Shown: piece by piece, positions 39,301 through 51,029 of the stretch
Layout of the letters: every line of letters begins with the position of its first letter
Numbering within the stretch: the first letter of the stretch is position 1
Assembly: GCF_000524195.1 (NCBI RefSeq)
Contig: NW_020170390.1
Location: 1,068,700-1,132,699, forward strand
Source: Echinococcus granulosus
Lineage: Eukaryota; Platyhelminthes; Cestoda; Cyclophyllidea; Taeniidae
Reading direction: 5' to 3'
Length of the DNA: 64,000 nt
Position numbers and translations under genes: made by a program
Notes under the pieces: generated by a model
Seen by the model: the letters and a program-made list of their open reading frames with translations, nothing else
What the model was told of the DNA's origin: nothing
The model's database searches: none

Positions 39301-42300
39301 CTCAGCAGTTGCTATGCTCTGGACTGGAAAAGGGAGCAATGGAAGGGAGGTGGAATTTATTTGAGGTGACAGCCCCTCCTAGATGCAATCCCCCCCACCC
39401 ACACTCCCACCTCTTGGCAGGTGAAAGTGAACCACATCATATCCGACCCCTCTCAAATGCACCCGATTTGTGACTCAGCCTCTCACCGTGGAGACGGTGG
39501 TGTCAGGTGCTGCCAAAATAGCTTGCCTATTAATCGCCACATATCTATGCAAAACTTAGTCGCAATGCATTTTTCTAGTGACTTGGTGGAGCCTTTTAAG
39601 GTAGCCATCAATATGAATACCGAACTCCCACAAATCGTCTTTATTATCACTTACGCCACAGGTGGAAAATCAACTCTAGTTGTGTTACGACGCACAAACA
39701 TTTTCTCTTCCCTCCCCCGGAAAACTGAGTGTTGCAGTAAAATGTGACAGTGATTAGATCGTACGAGAATATGCATCAGGTGACTGCCACAACTTTTATC
39801 CATTTTAAATGCAAGCCGAACTGAACACCTCAATCTAGACAAAGTTTGGTTGGATAATGCGAACTAGGGATGTGCAATAACCTCCTGACTGTGAAAGGTT
39901 CCAGTCGAGAATCACTTTATAATTTACTTTAACTACTTCCTAATTGAGTGATTATTGAAGCAAGGATATTAACGCCGTTAAACTTGATAGAAGCAATATT
40001 GCCATACCTCTCAATAGCACTTGAAACTATCTGTAGGTACATCTGCGATGCAAGTTAGAGAAGTGGCCGGAGGGTACACACTGAATAAGTGGGACAACGT
40101 GATCAGTAGCTTTCCTTAAGGCCTCATGTTGGTTCAATTTCATCAGTGGGTAATTTTTTAGCATACACATACGCACGCACACAAGCACATTCGCACATCA
40201 TCGACAGTGTTTGCGATGTTGGTAGTTTGCGAAAGTAGGAGGGAAGGAAGGAAGGGGATGAGGGAAGGCATGAGGTAAGGGCATCACACACAAACATACT
40301 GCTCGCACACACACACGCACGATCCGCACATATTGCCCACCTTGGCCTCTCTCCCCCTCCTGCTGCCCGGTGTGCTGTACGCTGTGGACTGAGCTGTCAC
40401 GCACTCCCATTGGCTCAGACGCGCGGACTAGCGGAAAAAGTGCGAGTGCGTGCGCATGCACACATCGACGCCCAATCGATAAAAGCAGTACAACGCACGC
40501 AAGCAGGCACTTGCGCTCGCAAACTGTGCACGCACATGCAACGACTCGCGTCGATGCATGTGCGTGCGCCCGGTGTAGGCGGGAGGAGGGGGTAGGGGAG
40601 AAATGGGCCAACAAATGCCTTCATTACTCTAGCTTACGGTCATCAGCAACAGCATGATCATCATCGCCTTCCACCGCTGGCACTGTCGCCTCCTCCTCCG
40701 AATCGTGGGAGAATGACTCACACGAGAGGTAGCAGTGCACACCGGGGGCGTCGATACTCTATAGATGCATAATTATGATCTACTGTATACTTCTCCTCTC
40801 TCCCAAAGAGGGCATTAACTTTTCCTAGTTAGCAAATGAGAGGCCAGAAGCCACCACTTCGTACGACACCTCCCAAAGTAGATGAGCTACTGCTTGTGAG
40901 TCTGGAGTGCTCGTTTATCAAACCACATAACTGATTTGTGCGGGTACATTTCTAAAATTCGAGCCCCAAGAATATATATTGTTCAAATGGAGAGCAAATC
41001 TGAAGGTCTGTTTGGAGTCCCTCTAGAATGTAGTCTCGATGCATTAAAAATTATTGTTGCTATGCTAACAGGTTATTTCACTGTTATTTCTACTAGATGA
41101 GACCCACAGTCGAAGCACAGCACCAACTGCAAGCTCAAATGAAAACCACTGAGCTTAAATTGGCCGATTTGATTCAAGCCGACCAACTGCAGGCCTCGGC
41201 CGCAAACGGCCTTGACGCACTGCGCTCCGCCCTGACGGCTCAGCTTACTGGTGCCGTGATACCACCGCCATCTGCGGGAGTGCAGCATATCACCATTGGT
41301 CTGCCCTCTACCTCACCCCAAACCACTGCTTCGATTGACATACCTAAGATGGACGCGGAGGCAGCGAAGCATCTGACCAACACGTCTCACCTCGTCAACA
41401 TCTCCCAACTCCAAGCCCTCATATCGGCGTTAACGGGAGTCAAGGCCTCCCAAGTGCCTAAAGACTCCCTGAATGAGGTCATCTCCTCCCAAATGCTGTT
41501 GCAGTCCTCGCCCTCCCTTGTAACTAGCAATGCTTCGGCGCCGACTACAACACCCCTTGTGGCAGCGGCAGTGGATGGGCTTAGCTCGGGTGCAATTAGC
41601 TTCTCCAACGCAGGGCTGGCGCTGGCGTCCGCGCTGGCACCGCCTAGCACCACCAACTCCCTGAAGGGAATTACTCTGCCAACTGGAGAATGTGAGTATA
41701 AGCAAGAGGAGGGGTAAAAGTTAATTTATGCAAGCTGAGTGAATGAGTGAGTGGTGCTCAAATCAGAATTGCTAATTTGGCGGGTGTGCATGTCATCGCG
41801 CCTCATCGATTTTGTTGAGCAGTCCCTGCGTTCTGCATGTCATTACTCTACAGTGCCGAGCCCCCACCTCAATCAGGCACCTTCATTTGTCGTGGTGCGA
41901 TAAGTCTCCTTCAATGAGACGTTCAAAGCCAATATCCATTCATCACTCATGTCAAGAATTTCTTCGACTTACGCCTTGGATCCATAATAGTTTTATTCAT
42001 ACTGGAAAAGTCTAATGACAAATATCTAACCGCCCCGTTATTTGGGTGATTCTCGATGAAAAGACGAATAAATTTGCAGTCCATGACTTCATAATTAATA
42101 AATAATCTAATAAGTTATTTTTAATTTTCAGTTATTCCAGTGGCAAGCCTAATTCCAGGCCAACCAGCCGGTCTGGGCTCCTTTGCCCTGACAAGTGGAG
42201 GTCCACCCAGCAGTTTAGCTAGCTTCGTGACAAGCCTGGGTGGTACACCGGTGACACCAGCAACTCCTGCCATCGCCTCCTCACAGCACCTAGCATCACG

Positions 42301-44416
42301 ACCCCCACCACCACCGCCTCCACCACAATTGTCCTTTGATGCTGCTCTCTTTGCGACTGCTGCCGCAGCTGGTAGTCCTCTTAACATCGTGGCTCAGGCA
42401 CCACCAACACCAGCAACACCGCAATTGCGAACTCAAGGATTCAGTCAGACCCAATCGATAAACAACGGCACTATGACGCCAGTCACCGTGGTCCCAGCTC
42501 TTCCCAGAAGCGACACGACCTCGCCCCATGTGGCCGTGCAGTCCCTCCGCGAGACCGCCAGCTGTACAAGTCTGGAGGAACTCTCCAGTGCCTGTGGCGC
42601 TGGTGGCGGTGGTAGTGGCAGTGGCGGTGGTGGAGCGGGCACGGACACGGACACCTCGGTGGTGGCAGCCGAGGAGGCTGGGACAGAGGGTCTACTCAAT
42701 ACCCATCTCGAGGTGACGACCGAGGACAGTGGTTCACCAATGAGCAGCGCCGGTGCACGCAAATCGACCTCCGCCTCTGGAAAAGCGAGTCGCCGCACAA
42801 GCAGTGGACTGGGTACTCGGCCGCATCGGCAGAACTTCACTGCATTACAAAACCGCATTCTCACCGACTGGTACAACTCGCACCATTACAAGCCCTACCC
42901 CTCCACCGAGGATACGAAAATGCTCGCGCAGAAGTCCGAACTCACCTACTCCCAGGTAGGTCCGGTCACCCCACTCGCTCCATCTCGCCACTACTTGAGT
43001 GAATTTGCAGAGGTAGACCAAACTGCTAGTGCGTACAAACTTTTGCCCCATCATACACCCCCACACACACACACGCACGAGTGCGCGAGTGTGCTTGCGT
43101 GTGTGTTGGGCGTCTTTGGTGCGCTTGCGCACACACCTGAAGGCATCGAAATGCGTGTCCTCAGAGGGGATTGGTTGGCAATCGGAGCCAATGGTAGCAC
43201 AGCGACCTCAGCACACACCCACCGAGCGAGTGTGTGCGAATATCGATTGGGGTGCGCGAGCAAGTTGCTGTACCTGCGTGCGTTCACAGTGCGTATGTGT
43301 ATGTAGGCGCAATGGGGAAAGGAAGCAGGCAGATGAACATGTGTGTGTGTGTGTGCCCGGCATATGGAGGAGAAGCAGGCAGAGGAGGAGGTTGTAGGTT
43401 AGGCCCAGATCGATGCGGTGCAGACGTTGGTGGACGTGTTCGCGCGTGCGTCCGTGGACACACACTCTGTGTCTGGGCGAGAGGAATCACCGTCAGGTTT
43501 ACAGTAAAGTTTCCTTTTTCCTAATTTACTTAAGCATAGGAGTAACATCCATCTCGGGCACCTCTGTCTTAAATAATATTAGTATCCATGATTCCTTTTA
43601 ATTATGACAGTCTAAATTCTGAAGCCATTATCATTAAAGGTTGAAAGAGCGTTGGGCTAGATTATTTTACGCGTGAATATGACTCGTCAATGAACTTTCA
43701 CAAATCAGCCCAAGTTGTAGACGACAATTATTCTCCGATTACTCGACGCAAATGCATGGTTCGGTGTGTTGCAGGTGAAAAAGTGGTTTGCGAACAAGCG
43801 AGCTCGAACTTCGAATAATGGACTGCCGAAACCACTGCCTCCAACAGCCCCAGATACTCCGTCAACGGCATCTGCGGACACTTCGGCATTCGTGGCTGCC
43901 GCGGTGGCAGCTGCTGCGGCTGCCAACCAGTCAAGCCTGCTGCCCAACGGGAGCGCTGGAGTGATGATGCAGCCACAGCAGGCCCAACAGGCACAGACGA
44001 CAGCGGGGACGAAGACGGGCAGTATTCTCGTGCCGTCAGGCCTCATGATTCGACCTAACGGAGCCACGCTGGCGGCAGCAGCTCTGAGTGCCGGAGGACT
44101 CACCATCCTTGCACCGCGACCACCACTCTCCTCTTCTCAACCGGCAGTAGTCACGCCCTCTACCACATCTGTCACTACAACCGCCATCACCTCTCCCAAA
44201 GCGACCCCCTCCGTGGCGACAGAAGGAACTGGAATTGAGGTTCCCTCAGTCTCTCCATCCCCAAATGCTACGGTGGTTGAGGAAACGCAGCAACCGTCCA
44301 CATACCCCATCTGTTCACCATCTCCAGCTCATCTCAAAAAGGAAAATATGGAGGACAAAGTGGTAAAAGAGGAAAAGGATGATGAAGATGAGGGCAAAGC
44401 CAAGGAGGCCATTTAG
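30362..44416 (+). CDS. C2H2 zinc-finger plus TALE-like homeodomain transcription factor
   Basis: A predicted nuclear DNA-binding regulator. Six exons join in phase: 30362-30739, 30818-31168, 38007-38456, 41097-41691, 42132-42955 and 43775-44416, giving 1079 residues. Two C2H2 fingers lie in exon 1: C69, C72, H85, H89 and C101, C104, H117, H122. The middle is low-complexity, rich in Ser, Thr, Pro, Ala and poly-Pro. The homeodomain spans about residues 821-883: RQNFTALQNRILTDWYN, then PYPSTEDTKMLAQKSEL, then YSQVKKWFANKRART. The PYP insertion places it in the three-residue-extension (TALE) class, and WFANKR is nearest to the PBX WFGNKR, but it is not a standard PBX, MEIS or TGIF. An intron splits it between homeodomain positions 44 and 45, a common site. 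The C-terminus is acidic with KKEN and VKEEKD. The join between zinc-finger exons and the rest crosses a 6.8 kb intron and rests on phase alone; two genes remain possible. Confidence 0.72.
34430..34770. repeat. Alternating purine-pyrimidine tract (GCAC/GTAC-rich)
   Basis: It is dense in GCAC, GTAC and GTGC steps, for example CACGTACGTACGCACGCACG near 34630. Both strands give His/Thr/Cys/Val-rich frames, which are compositional artefacts. Confidence 0.75.
35740..36220. repeat. CA/CG-rich low-complexity tract
   Basis: Repeated CACACA, GCGTGCGTGCG and ACGCAC steps lie within the large intron. No supported coding content. Confidence 0.6.
36278..36292. repeat. 15-base G homopolymer
   Basis: An uninterrupted run of G after TTGGGGT. 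Length at such runs is often uncertain in assemblies. Confidence 0.9.
38457..41096 (+). other. 2.6 kb intron of the homeodomain gene
   Basis: This intron includes a CA/CG-rich block at 40160-40590 and otherwise AT-rich sequence. No exon could be supported. The frame at 39421-39747 has no motif. Confidence 0.55.
40160..40590. repeat. CA/CG-rich alternating tract
   Basis: Steps such as ACGCACGCACAC and GTGCGTGCGCATGCAC alternate throughout. Overlapping frames on both strands are Ala/His/Arg/Cys-rich artefacts. Confidence 0.7.
42956..43774 (+). other. Intron splitting the homeobox, with CA/GT microsatellites
   Basis: This 819-base intron lies between the codons for Gln and Val inside the homeodomain. 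It contains a CA run at about 43058-43077 and a GT run at about 43338-43354. The open frame that continues through it from exon 5 is fortuitous, since the homeodomain resumes only at 43775. Confidence 0.8.
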
Positions 44417-45239
44417 CCCTCTTGCGTCTTTCTTCGGCTACCAGTTCTCTCTATTCCTCTCCCCCTCTCCATCTGTCCCTCATCACCCGTTCCTACCACC
44501 GCATTTATTCTTCACCACCCATGTCATTGCAACTGATTTCCTTTTATTACTAACTCTCCTCTTACTAGCAGCAGCGTCGTGCACGCGCTCTAAAGCACAT
44601 CAGCATGACCCTCACCGGAACAGTCTGTGCTTCTATTTTACCTTTACTGATATTATTTAAGTAGAAACACGTCGTTCCAAGTACGTGTGTACATGTGTAC
44701 AGCATCAGCATGACGGCTCGGGTTCAATTATAACCGTCCAAAGGTATTGCATCACCACCTCCACCACCACCACCGCTACTATTACGAACACTTATGCTTC
44801 CCACAATAAGGTCTTCTTAAATTTTTGCAATTGTGATACCCTCCCTCACTTTAACTTCTTCAGCTGGTGTCATGTATCTTCCTGTACGATGATTGATGAA
44901 ATGTCGAGCCAAGTTTATCAAATAACAATTTTTCAAAAAGTTTGCTCTTCCCTCCCTCTGGATCAGTTTCTTGGGTATTTGACTCATAGGGGCCTAGCAA
45001 CACAAACGAAATCAAAAAGTAGCTGTTCTGCAATTAATTTACCTGACACTAATGAACTGGTAGAAGCACCGTTAAGCCCTTTATGTTTATAATTAACCTT
45101 AAGAAACGTTCCAGCGACTCAAGCAATTAAAGTGATGGACTTATACACAGACATCACTATCACATTGCTTTGGACACACCTTTTCCCTTTAAAATGGTTA
45201 CAAACGCATCACAGTTGAAAAAATTTGTTGACGACACCA
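44417..45239. other. 3' region of the homeodomain gene
   Basis: It is pyrimidine-rich just after the stop codon (CTCTTGCGTCTTTC, then CT-rich DNA) and is likely 3' untranslated sequence. No clear AATAAA was seen before 45571, where one occurs inside repeat DNA. The open frame at 44685-45092 lacks any recognised motif. Confidence 0.45.
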
Positions 45240-46298
45240 ATGATTTAGAAGTTCACCATTAGAAAAGAATATGTATTATCGACGTAGAGAGGATTTGGAG
45301 GGATACTGGCAACGCTCGGAGGTCATGTCACCCAGCGAAGGTACAATGACGGAGCCCTTCAGTGACCTCAGAACCAAAACCAAGACTTAAGCAAACAATC
45401 AACTCACTACATAGCCTATGGTAATACTTATGTTGTTTTAATGTCCCTTTCAGGGAGGAAACAATCAGGAAATTCGAATCTCGTGACCAGATCGTCCTCT
45501 CCCTTACCTAGTGACTGCGCCTCCCCTCCTTCTTGAACATTGTATTTTCCCGCTCTATCTTGTCACCTTTAATAAAGACGTCCAAAGCTAATCAACCGGG
45601 CTTGTCTAGGAACGCTAGGAATAGGGAAGCGGAGACCGACGAGTTTCGCTCCACACTATCTCCCTTTTGGGCTTCGGCAACAGCGCTCTCCTTGTGATCA
45701 AACTTCCGCGTCATCCATCTACCTGAAAACGTACTCGACCTCAACGTTACCATTACCTCTCATAAATACCACTGGGTCCTAAGTTTCTTCCCGTATGGTA
45801 AATTTATTGGGGGGTGGGAAATATGCTGGTCATCGTCGTTAGTCGTAGAAGTACTGGTCCACAATCAGAGTCACGTAACAAAGGACAAGATTAAACATAA
45901 TGCAATGGTGATAGAATTCTACGTCTAATTCTTCTTGTTACGTTGATCTCACTTCACAGCTGCCCAGCCATCCATCCAGCTAGTATGGAAGTTGAGGAGG
46001 TATCAAGTGTTCACTTCGTTGACATCTTCATGCAGGTACTGTAGACAACTCCGTAAAAAAAAATTTTCTTACGGTTCAATGCAAATATTGCTTCAGTTGT
46101 TAATATCATTCCCACGGAACATGAGACTGGGGTAGTTGCCGTAGGTAGATGTCATTTCCGCCCTTCTGTTGGGTGTCGTCACCAATTCAATCATCTGCAG
46201 CGTATGCGTTTCTATTACTCCGCTAATGTTTATAACCCAGCAGTGAGAATATTTGTCCTTTGATACCAGGTTTGCTTTCCACTGCTATCAGTGTGGCA
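45240..46298 (-). repeat. Diverged repeat array, unit 1
   Basis: This is one unit of the family also seen at 60-215, lying in the opposite orientation. Landmarks in order: a GAATATGTATTATCGACGTA segment (45267), GAAGGTACAATG and AACCAAAACCAAG (45336-45385), GGAGGTATCAAGTGTTCACT with GACATCTTCATGCAGGTACT (45997-46040), and GGGGTAGTTGCCGTAGGTAG (46131). Lengths and order repeat in later units. No intact protein was seen. Confidence 0.6.
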
Positions 46299-47734
46299 CA
46301 TCCCAGCCTTCCCTAAAGTCAGAAGAAGCCATAATAATCTGTTATAACATGTATCGTTGACGTTCAGTCGGGTCAGAGGCCAGGGGGCCCAGCGTAGGTA
46401 CAATGGTGAACCCCATCATTGGGTCGGTACCGTATCATAAGCTACTATGCAAACACTGGCGTTATAATGGGCATGACTACCCATTTTAAGCATTACTGTT
46501 TGGGGAGCAGTATAGAAAATAAGAATAAGTTCGTAAGCAGAGGCAGTACACAATACTGTATCACCAACAAAATGTTGCTAACTGGGTTTGAACACTATGC
46601 ACTTCTCAACTTTTTGTGGATTTCACTGTTGCTGTTGCTCCTGGATGCTGCTCCAATGCTATTCGCAGGGATCCGAAAAAACATGTAAACTGACACTGAG
46701 TGTGAGGGTAGACCTGGTGAGGAAAAACGAGCGGCACTGGTGACTGGGGTGATTTTTTACCTCACGTGCCATCTCATCTGACGGTTGATGGGACGGTCCT
46801 TTTGGCAAGGCAGTTGCGGGCCCATGTGGCTCTAAAAAGCGCACACATTGGGCACTTTATCAGGCAGAAATACAACACAATTTTTAAAAGAGCCTAGATT
46901 TGTTAGATAAAGGAGCATATTCGAATTTGCTCAAATGATGGGTCTGATTTACACAGCGAGGACGTCATGAGAAAGGTGAGAATTAGAAATAGAGGTAGCA
47001 TTAACGGAGCTATTAATTGGGTCGCCGTCAATTACAAGCGCGTCGAGAGGCCTTATAAACTAGCCTTGCAATTTTTTTGCCTTAAAATTTCTATAGCAGA
47101 CCTCCTGGATCCTACCAAGCCCGATAATCGGATAAGTAATAAGTAAGGACTTCAAAGCGGATGTCTATTGACCGACATAACGGATGCGGAAAGGAGGTGC
47201 GGTCAGGTTGCATGTGCCTGGTGGACATAGAAAAAGGACTGCCGGAGACTGAGCTAGATTCTGCAGTTATAGTAACTAATAAACCTCGGCCTTGCAGTAG
47301 TCATCATCGAGCAGCACCAGGCAAAGGCACAACTCTCTAGATTGCTTGTAGATTAGCCATCAATTGATGCTTATGATTAGTCGAAAAGAGCGTGTATCCA
47401 AGGTTCCATCCATCCCTAAGAGTTACCGCTGTGGAGATCTTTCCTTGAAATTAACAACATCCATGGAATCGGGCATCCAATCAGTTTAAATTTCCTTTAA
47501 ATTGGGCACATACTTTACCCATTACTTTTAGCAAATCCTGTTTGCTACGGAAGACTTCCAACAGTGTTGTTATGATAATCTAAAATAGATTATAAAAATC
47601 ACTATTTTTCTTTGGAACTTTGGCTATTTTTAATGTTATCTAATTAAAAAATAAAGAAAAAATGATTTCTTGCTGGTTGTGTGTGATGTTGCGAACACCT
47701 CTACCATCTTTGGCAGTTCAAACTTTCACATGTC
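46299..47734 (-). repeat. Repeat array, partial unit with unrelated insert
   Basis: It starts with the AGCCTTCCCTAAAGTCAGAA core (46300) and has GCGTAGGTACAATGG at 46392. It then departs from the family, so most of 46450-47700 appears to be other non-coding sequence. The open frame at 46419-46688 has no motif. Confidence 0.45.
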
Positions 47735-48645
47735 GCCTATCCAGACTTCCCTGAAGGTGGAAGAAGACATTATACTGGGACAGGATATGCATTGCCGCGG
47801 TACAGATAGGCTGAGTAGCTACCAGCAATGGCTGGAGTCCATGCCTTTGGGTAGACTTAAAATGATCGTGCATTTCAGTGCCCACATAACTAAAAGGAAA
47901 AGTTAAACAAATAATTAAAGCATTGCATAGCCTCTCCTTTCTTTTGGGCGTCGTGCCCTGCGCTCCTCTTGTCGTCAAACTTTCCAGTCAGCCATCACGA
48001 CGTAAACGGTGATAAACGATCTGCGCCAGTCATTAAATTTGAGTGCAACTGAGAAGGTACCTGACCACAACGTTGCTGAGGCTTCTTGGCAATTCCACTA
48101 GATATGAAGTTTCGTCCTGTCTGGGAAATGTATTTAAGGTAAAGAAGAATGTGCAAGTCATCACCTATGTCCATCGTCAGTCGTAAGAACACTGGATTAT
48201 AATCCGGGTCTTTTAGTCACGGATGGTTTTTAATACAGTTTTACTTGTATGAGGTTTCGCGTCCATTCCTTTTTGCCACTCCAGCGTTGCCTAGTCATAT
48301 CTACCTGGGTCCGATACAGTTAGTATAGAATTGGAAAAGGTGTCGCATAATCGCTTTGTTGACACCTCCATGCAAGCAACGCAGACAGCTCTGTAATAAA
48401 CTTTTCCAAATGGTTCGCGACTAACGTCGCTTCGGACGTTAATGGTCTTCTTTCGTAAGAGGGAACTGGGGTAGTTGCCGAGGTTGGACGTCGTTCTCAG
48501 TTCTTCCTTTAGGGGTGGTCACAGATTCTCCCTAACCCACCATATACCCTTTTGCCGTCATGTTAAAATGTATCATTTTAGTAATTGGGATGGCAGTAGC
48601 TGTCCTTTATGATTGCGTTCACCTTATGCTTCCACCAATGTAGCA
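47735..48645 (-). repeat. Repeat array, unit of about 0.9 kb
   Basis: The order of landmarks is the same as in unit 1: CAGACTTCCCTGAAGGTGGA (47742), a GGATATGCATTG segment, an AAAAGTTAAACAAATAATTA segment, GAAAAGGTGTCGCATAATCG with GACACCTCCATGCAAGCAAC (48337-48380), and GGGGTAGTTGCCGAGGTTGG (48468). The next unit's core follows at about 48648. Confidence 0.6.
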
Positions 48646-49130
48646 CTTTGACACTCTGATGATGAAAAAAGACATAATACCGGGTAGAATGGGTATTTCC
48701 GACGTAGAGATACGATGAAGGGCTACTGGCACAGCCCAGATGCCATGCTGCTGGGCGAAAGCACAATGGCCGTGGTCTTCAGTGCCTGCAGAACTAAAAC
48801 CAAAAACTAAATAACGAACAAAAGTATTTGACACACAAGCAGCTGGAGGATGTGATCCTCGTGGAAATAATATTTATTTGTAGGCTGGCTACTTCCTCGT
48901 TTTTTCTCCAAAGTGTTAGTAGCTTGCAGTTGTTCGAGTAAAACATGGGCAGTGAACCTGGTTTGGGAGTTTTGGGTTCTTAATGACTTATGTGTTGCAG
49001 TAAACCACATTGTAGAGTCGTGCTATTTGTTTCAGACTTGTTAATTTCTCGATTCAAGCTGAAGGAAGCTGTGGACAGATTGCCTCATAATTTCAAATAC
49101 CTAAGCTTACTGGTTTGTGAGAGCTATTTT
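48646..49130 (-). repeat. Repeat array, short unit
   Basis: It has the core, the GGGTATTTCCGACGTAGAGA segment, GAAAGCACAATGG and ACTAAAACCAAAAACTAAAT. It lacks the two later landmarks, so this unit is truncated to about 480 bases. Confidence 0.5.
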
Positions 49131-49980
49131 GGCACTCCGGGACTTTCTTGAAGACAAAAGAAGACAAAATGATGGGTCAGAATATGTATTGACACCGTGT
49201 AGAAGGGCTTGTTGGGTAGTGACATCCCTCAGAGGTTAGACCACCAGGCAGAGGTACAATGTCGTCACCAAAGCAAGCAATGTATTACATAGCCCCTCCC
49301 TCTCTATCGTCATATTCGGTGATCTCAGTCAACCTTCCCAGTCAACCATCACAACGAAATCAATGCTTTAAAAAATAAACTTTGCAACCAACCGCGCCAG
49401 TCATCGAAATCCCATGCCCCTGGGGAGATATTGACCGCCAAGTCACTGCTCCATCTTGGTAATTCTGCCGGAGCTGAAGTTTCGGCCTGTTCGGGAACTG
49501 GATTCGGGACGGGGAATGCGCTGTCCATTACGCGTGTCCATCGCTAATCATACGAACATCAAAGGTAAAGCAGGCATGTGACAAAGGGCAGGATTTAACA
49601 CAGTTCGCGTCTATTCCTCCTTGCCACGTTGTTCTCACATCACAGCCGCCCATCCAAATCTATCTAAATTCTGTCTATACAGCTAGGTATCGAGAGTTCA
49701 TATTTTTATTATCCTCATACAGGGAAGGTAGGCAGCTCCGTAAAGAAACTTGTTCACATAGCTCACGGCAAGCATAGCTTCGCTTGTTAGTAGCGTTCCC
49801 GCAGATCACGAGACTTGGGCAGTTGCCAAAAGTAGATTTCATTTTTAGTCTTTTTGCTAGGAATTGTCACAGGTCCTCTCATTCGCAGCATATGCCATTC
49901 TTCTGTCACGTTAAAGTTTATTGCCCAGGGCAGTTACCCTTTGTAAACAGGTTTGCTAACCGTAGGCACCAATGTAGTGT
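49131..49980 (-). repeat. Repeat array, unit of about 0.85 kb
   Basis: It opens with GGGACTTTCTTGAAGACAAA, then GAATATGTATTGACACCGTG, GAGGTACAATGTCG, a TATCGAGAGTTCATATTTTT segment (49687) and GGGCAGTTGCCAAAAGTAGA (49808). The next core begins at 49984. Confidence 0.55.
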
Positions 49981-50130
49981 CTCAAGACTTCCCTGAAGAC
50001 GAAAGAGGACATAATGCCAAGGTGGAATATAAATTATTGACGTACAGAAGGGCTGGAGGCCTTGGAGGAGGTACAATGATAGAGCTCCTAAGGAGGCAGC
50101 AACCAAAACCGAGGGGTAAATAAACAAGTA
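49981..50130 (-). repeat. Repeat array, terminal partial unit
   Basis: It contains CAAGACTTCCCTGAAGACGA, a GGAATATAAATTATTGACGT segment, GAGGTACAATGATAGAG and AACCAAAACCGAGGGG, then similarity ends. Confidence 0.5.
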
Positions 50131-51029
50131 GCATTAACCCGAAATAGCTTTGTTGCGCTTCGCCCATTCAGTCTACACACTGTCTACAGTCAGCATACAG
50201 GCCATAGCGAAGGATCATAGTGAGGACCTTCACATTTTGTGTGCCTTGTAGCGCCTCCAGCGGTAGTGCAGATACTGCATTATAAGCCATTGGTATTTCA
50301 TTGGATGGATTTTAGCAGTCGAAAAGGATTTCCTGCGAGAATTCAATACTATCTGATATATTCCTTCCAAACTCCAATTTAAAACGGGTGATGTCGACCC
50401 CTTTATATGGTGCTGGAGGACCGAAGTAAAGTACTTCCTTGGCCCTTCCAATTAATCAATATCTAATACACGATATTATTTTTTATTCACTTTAACTTCC
50501 AACATCTCCCTGAAATGTGGTTTTGCAAAGGCCTGACGCAAGTACCTAGGTGGGGGGGGGGAATTACAAATGAAGTAGCAGGGGAATCAGGAGGTCCAAC
50601 TCCTCAGAATTTATTAGCAGACAGCCAATGAATTTTCAAGCTTCCGTCAGAATGCTCACTCGCACACCCAACGTAAAAGAAGAAACAAATTTATCAGCGC
50701 CAAGTACTATGTGTGAAAATAAAATAATCACATCCATTTGACTTGTAAGTTGGCGGTGGTAGTAATAATATGCTGGGACATCTAATGAAGGGAGTACAAA
50801 GTAGGGTGTCAGAACTTTACGAACCTCAGCTGACATTATGTTAATCTAAAAAAAGGAAGTCACACTGATGCAAACGCTAGATAGGAAGGCAAAATTTACT
50901 GATAGACATAGGAGAATATTTAACCAGGAACAGTGACAAAGGTAATATTAAGTTTGAGAACAAGTACTTGTTAATAATGGAATGGGTTAAGTGTTTGTTT
51001 AACTCTCATTTTTGAGCAATGGGCCACTT
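50131..51029. other. Sequence between oppositely oriented repeat blocks
   Basis: This is where the repeat array changes orientation. It contains a short G run near 50552-50560. No gene signal was seen. Confidence 0.45.

Noticed and set aside
42956..43306. Continuation of homeodomain exon 5 as one open frame to 43306
   Set aside because: A consensus donor occurs at 42956 and the homeodomain resumes in frame at 43775; the extension is CA-repeat translation.
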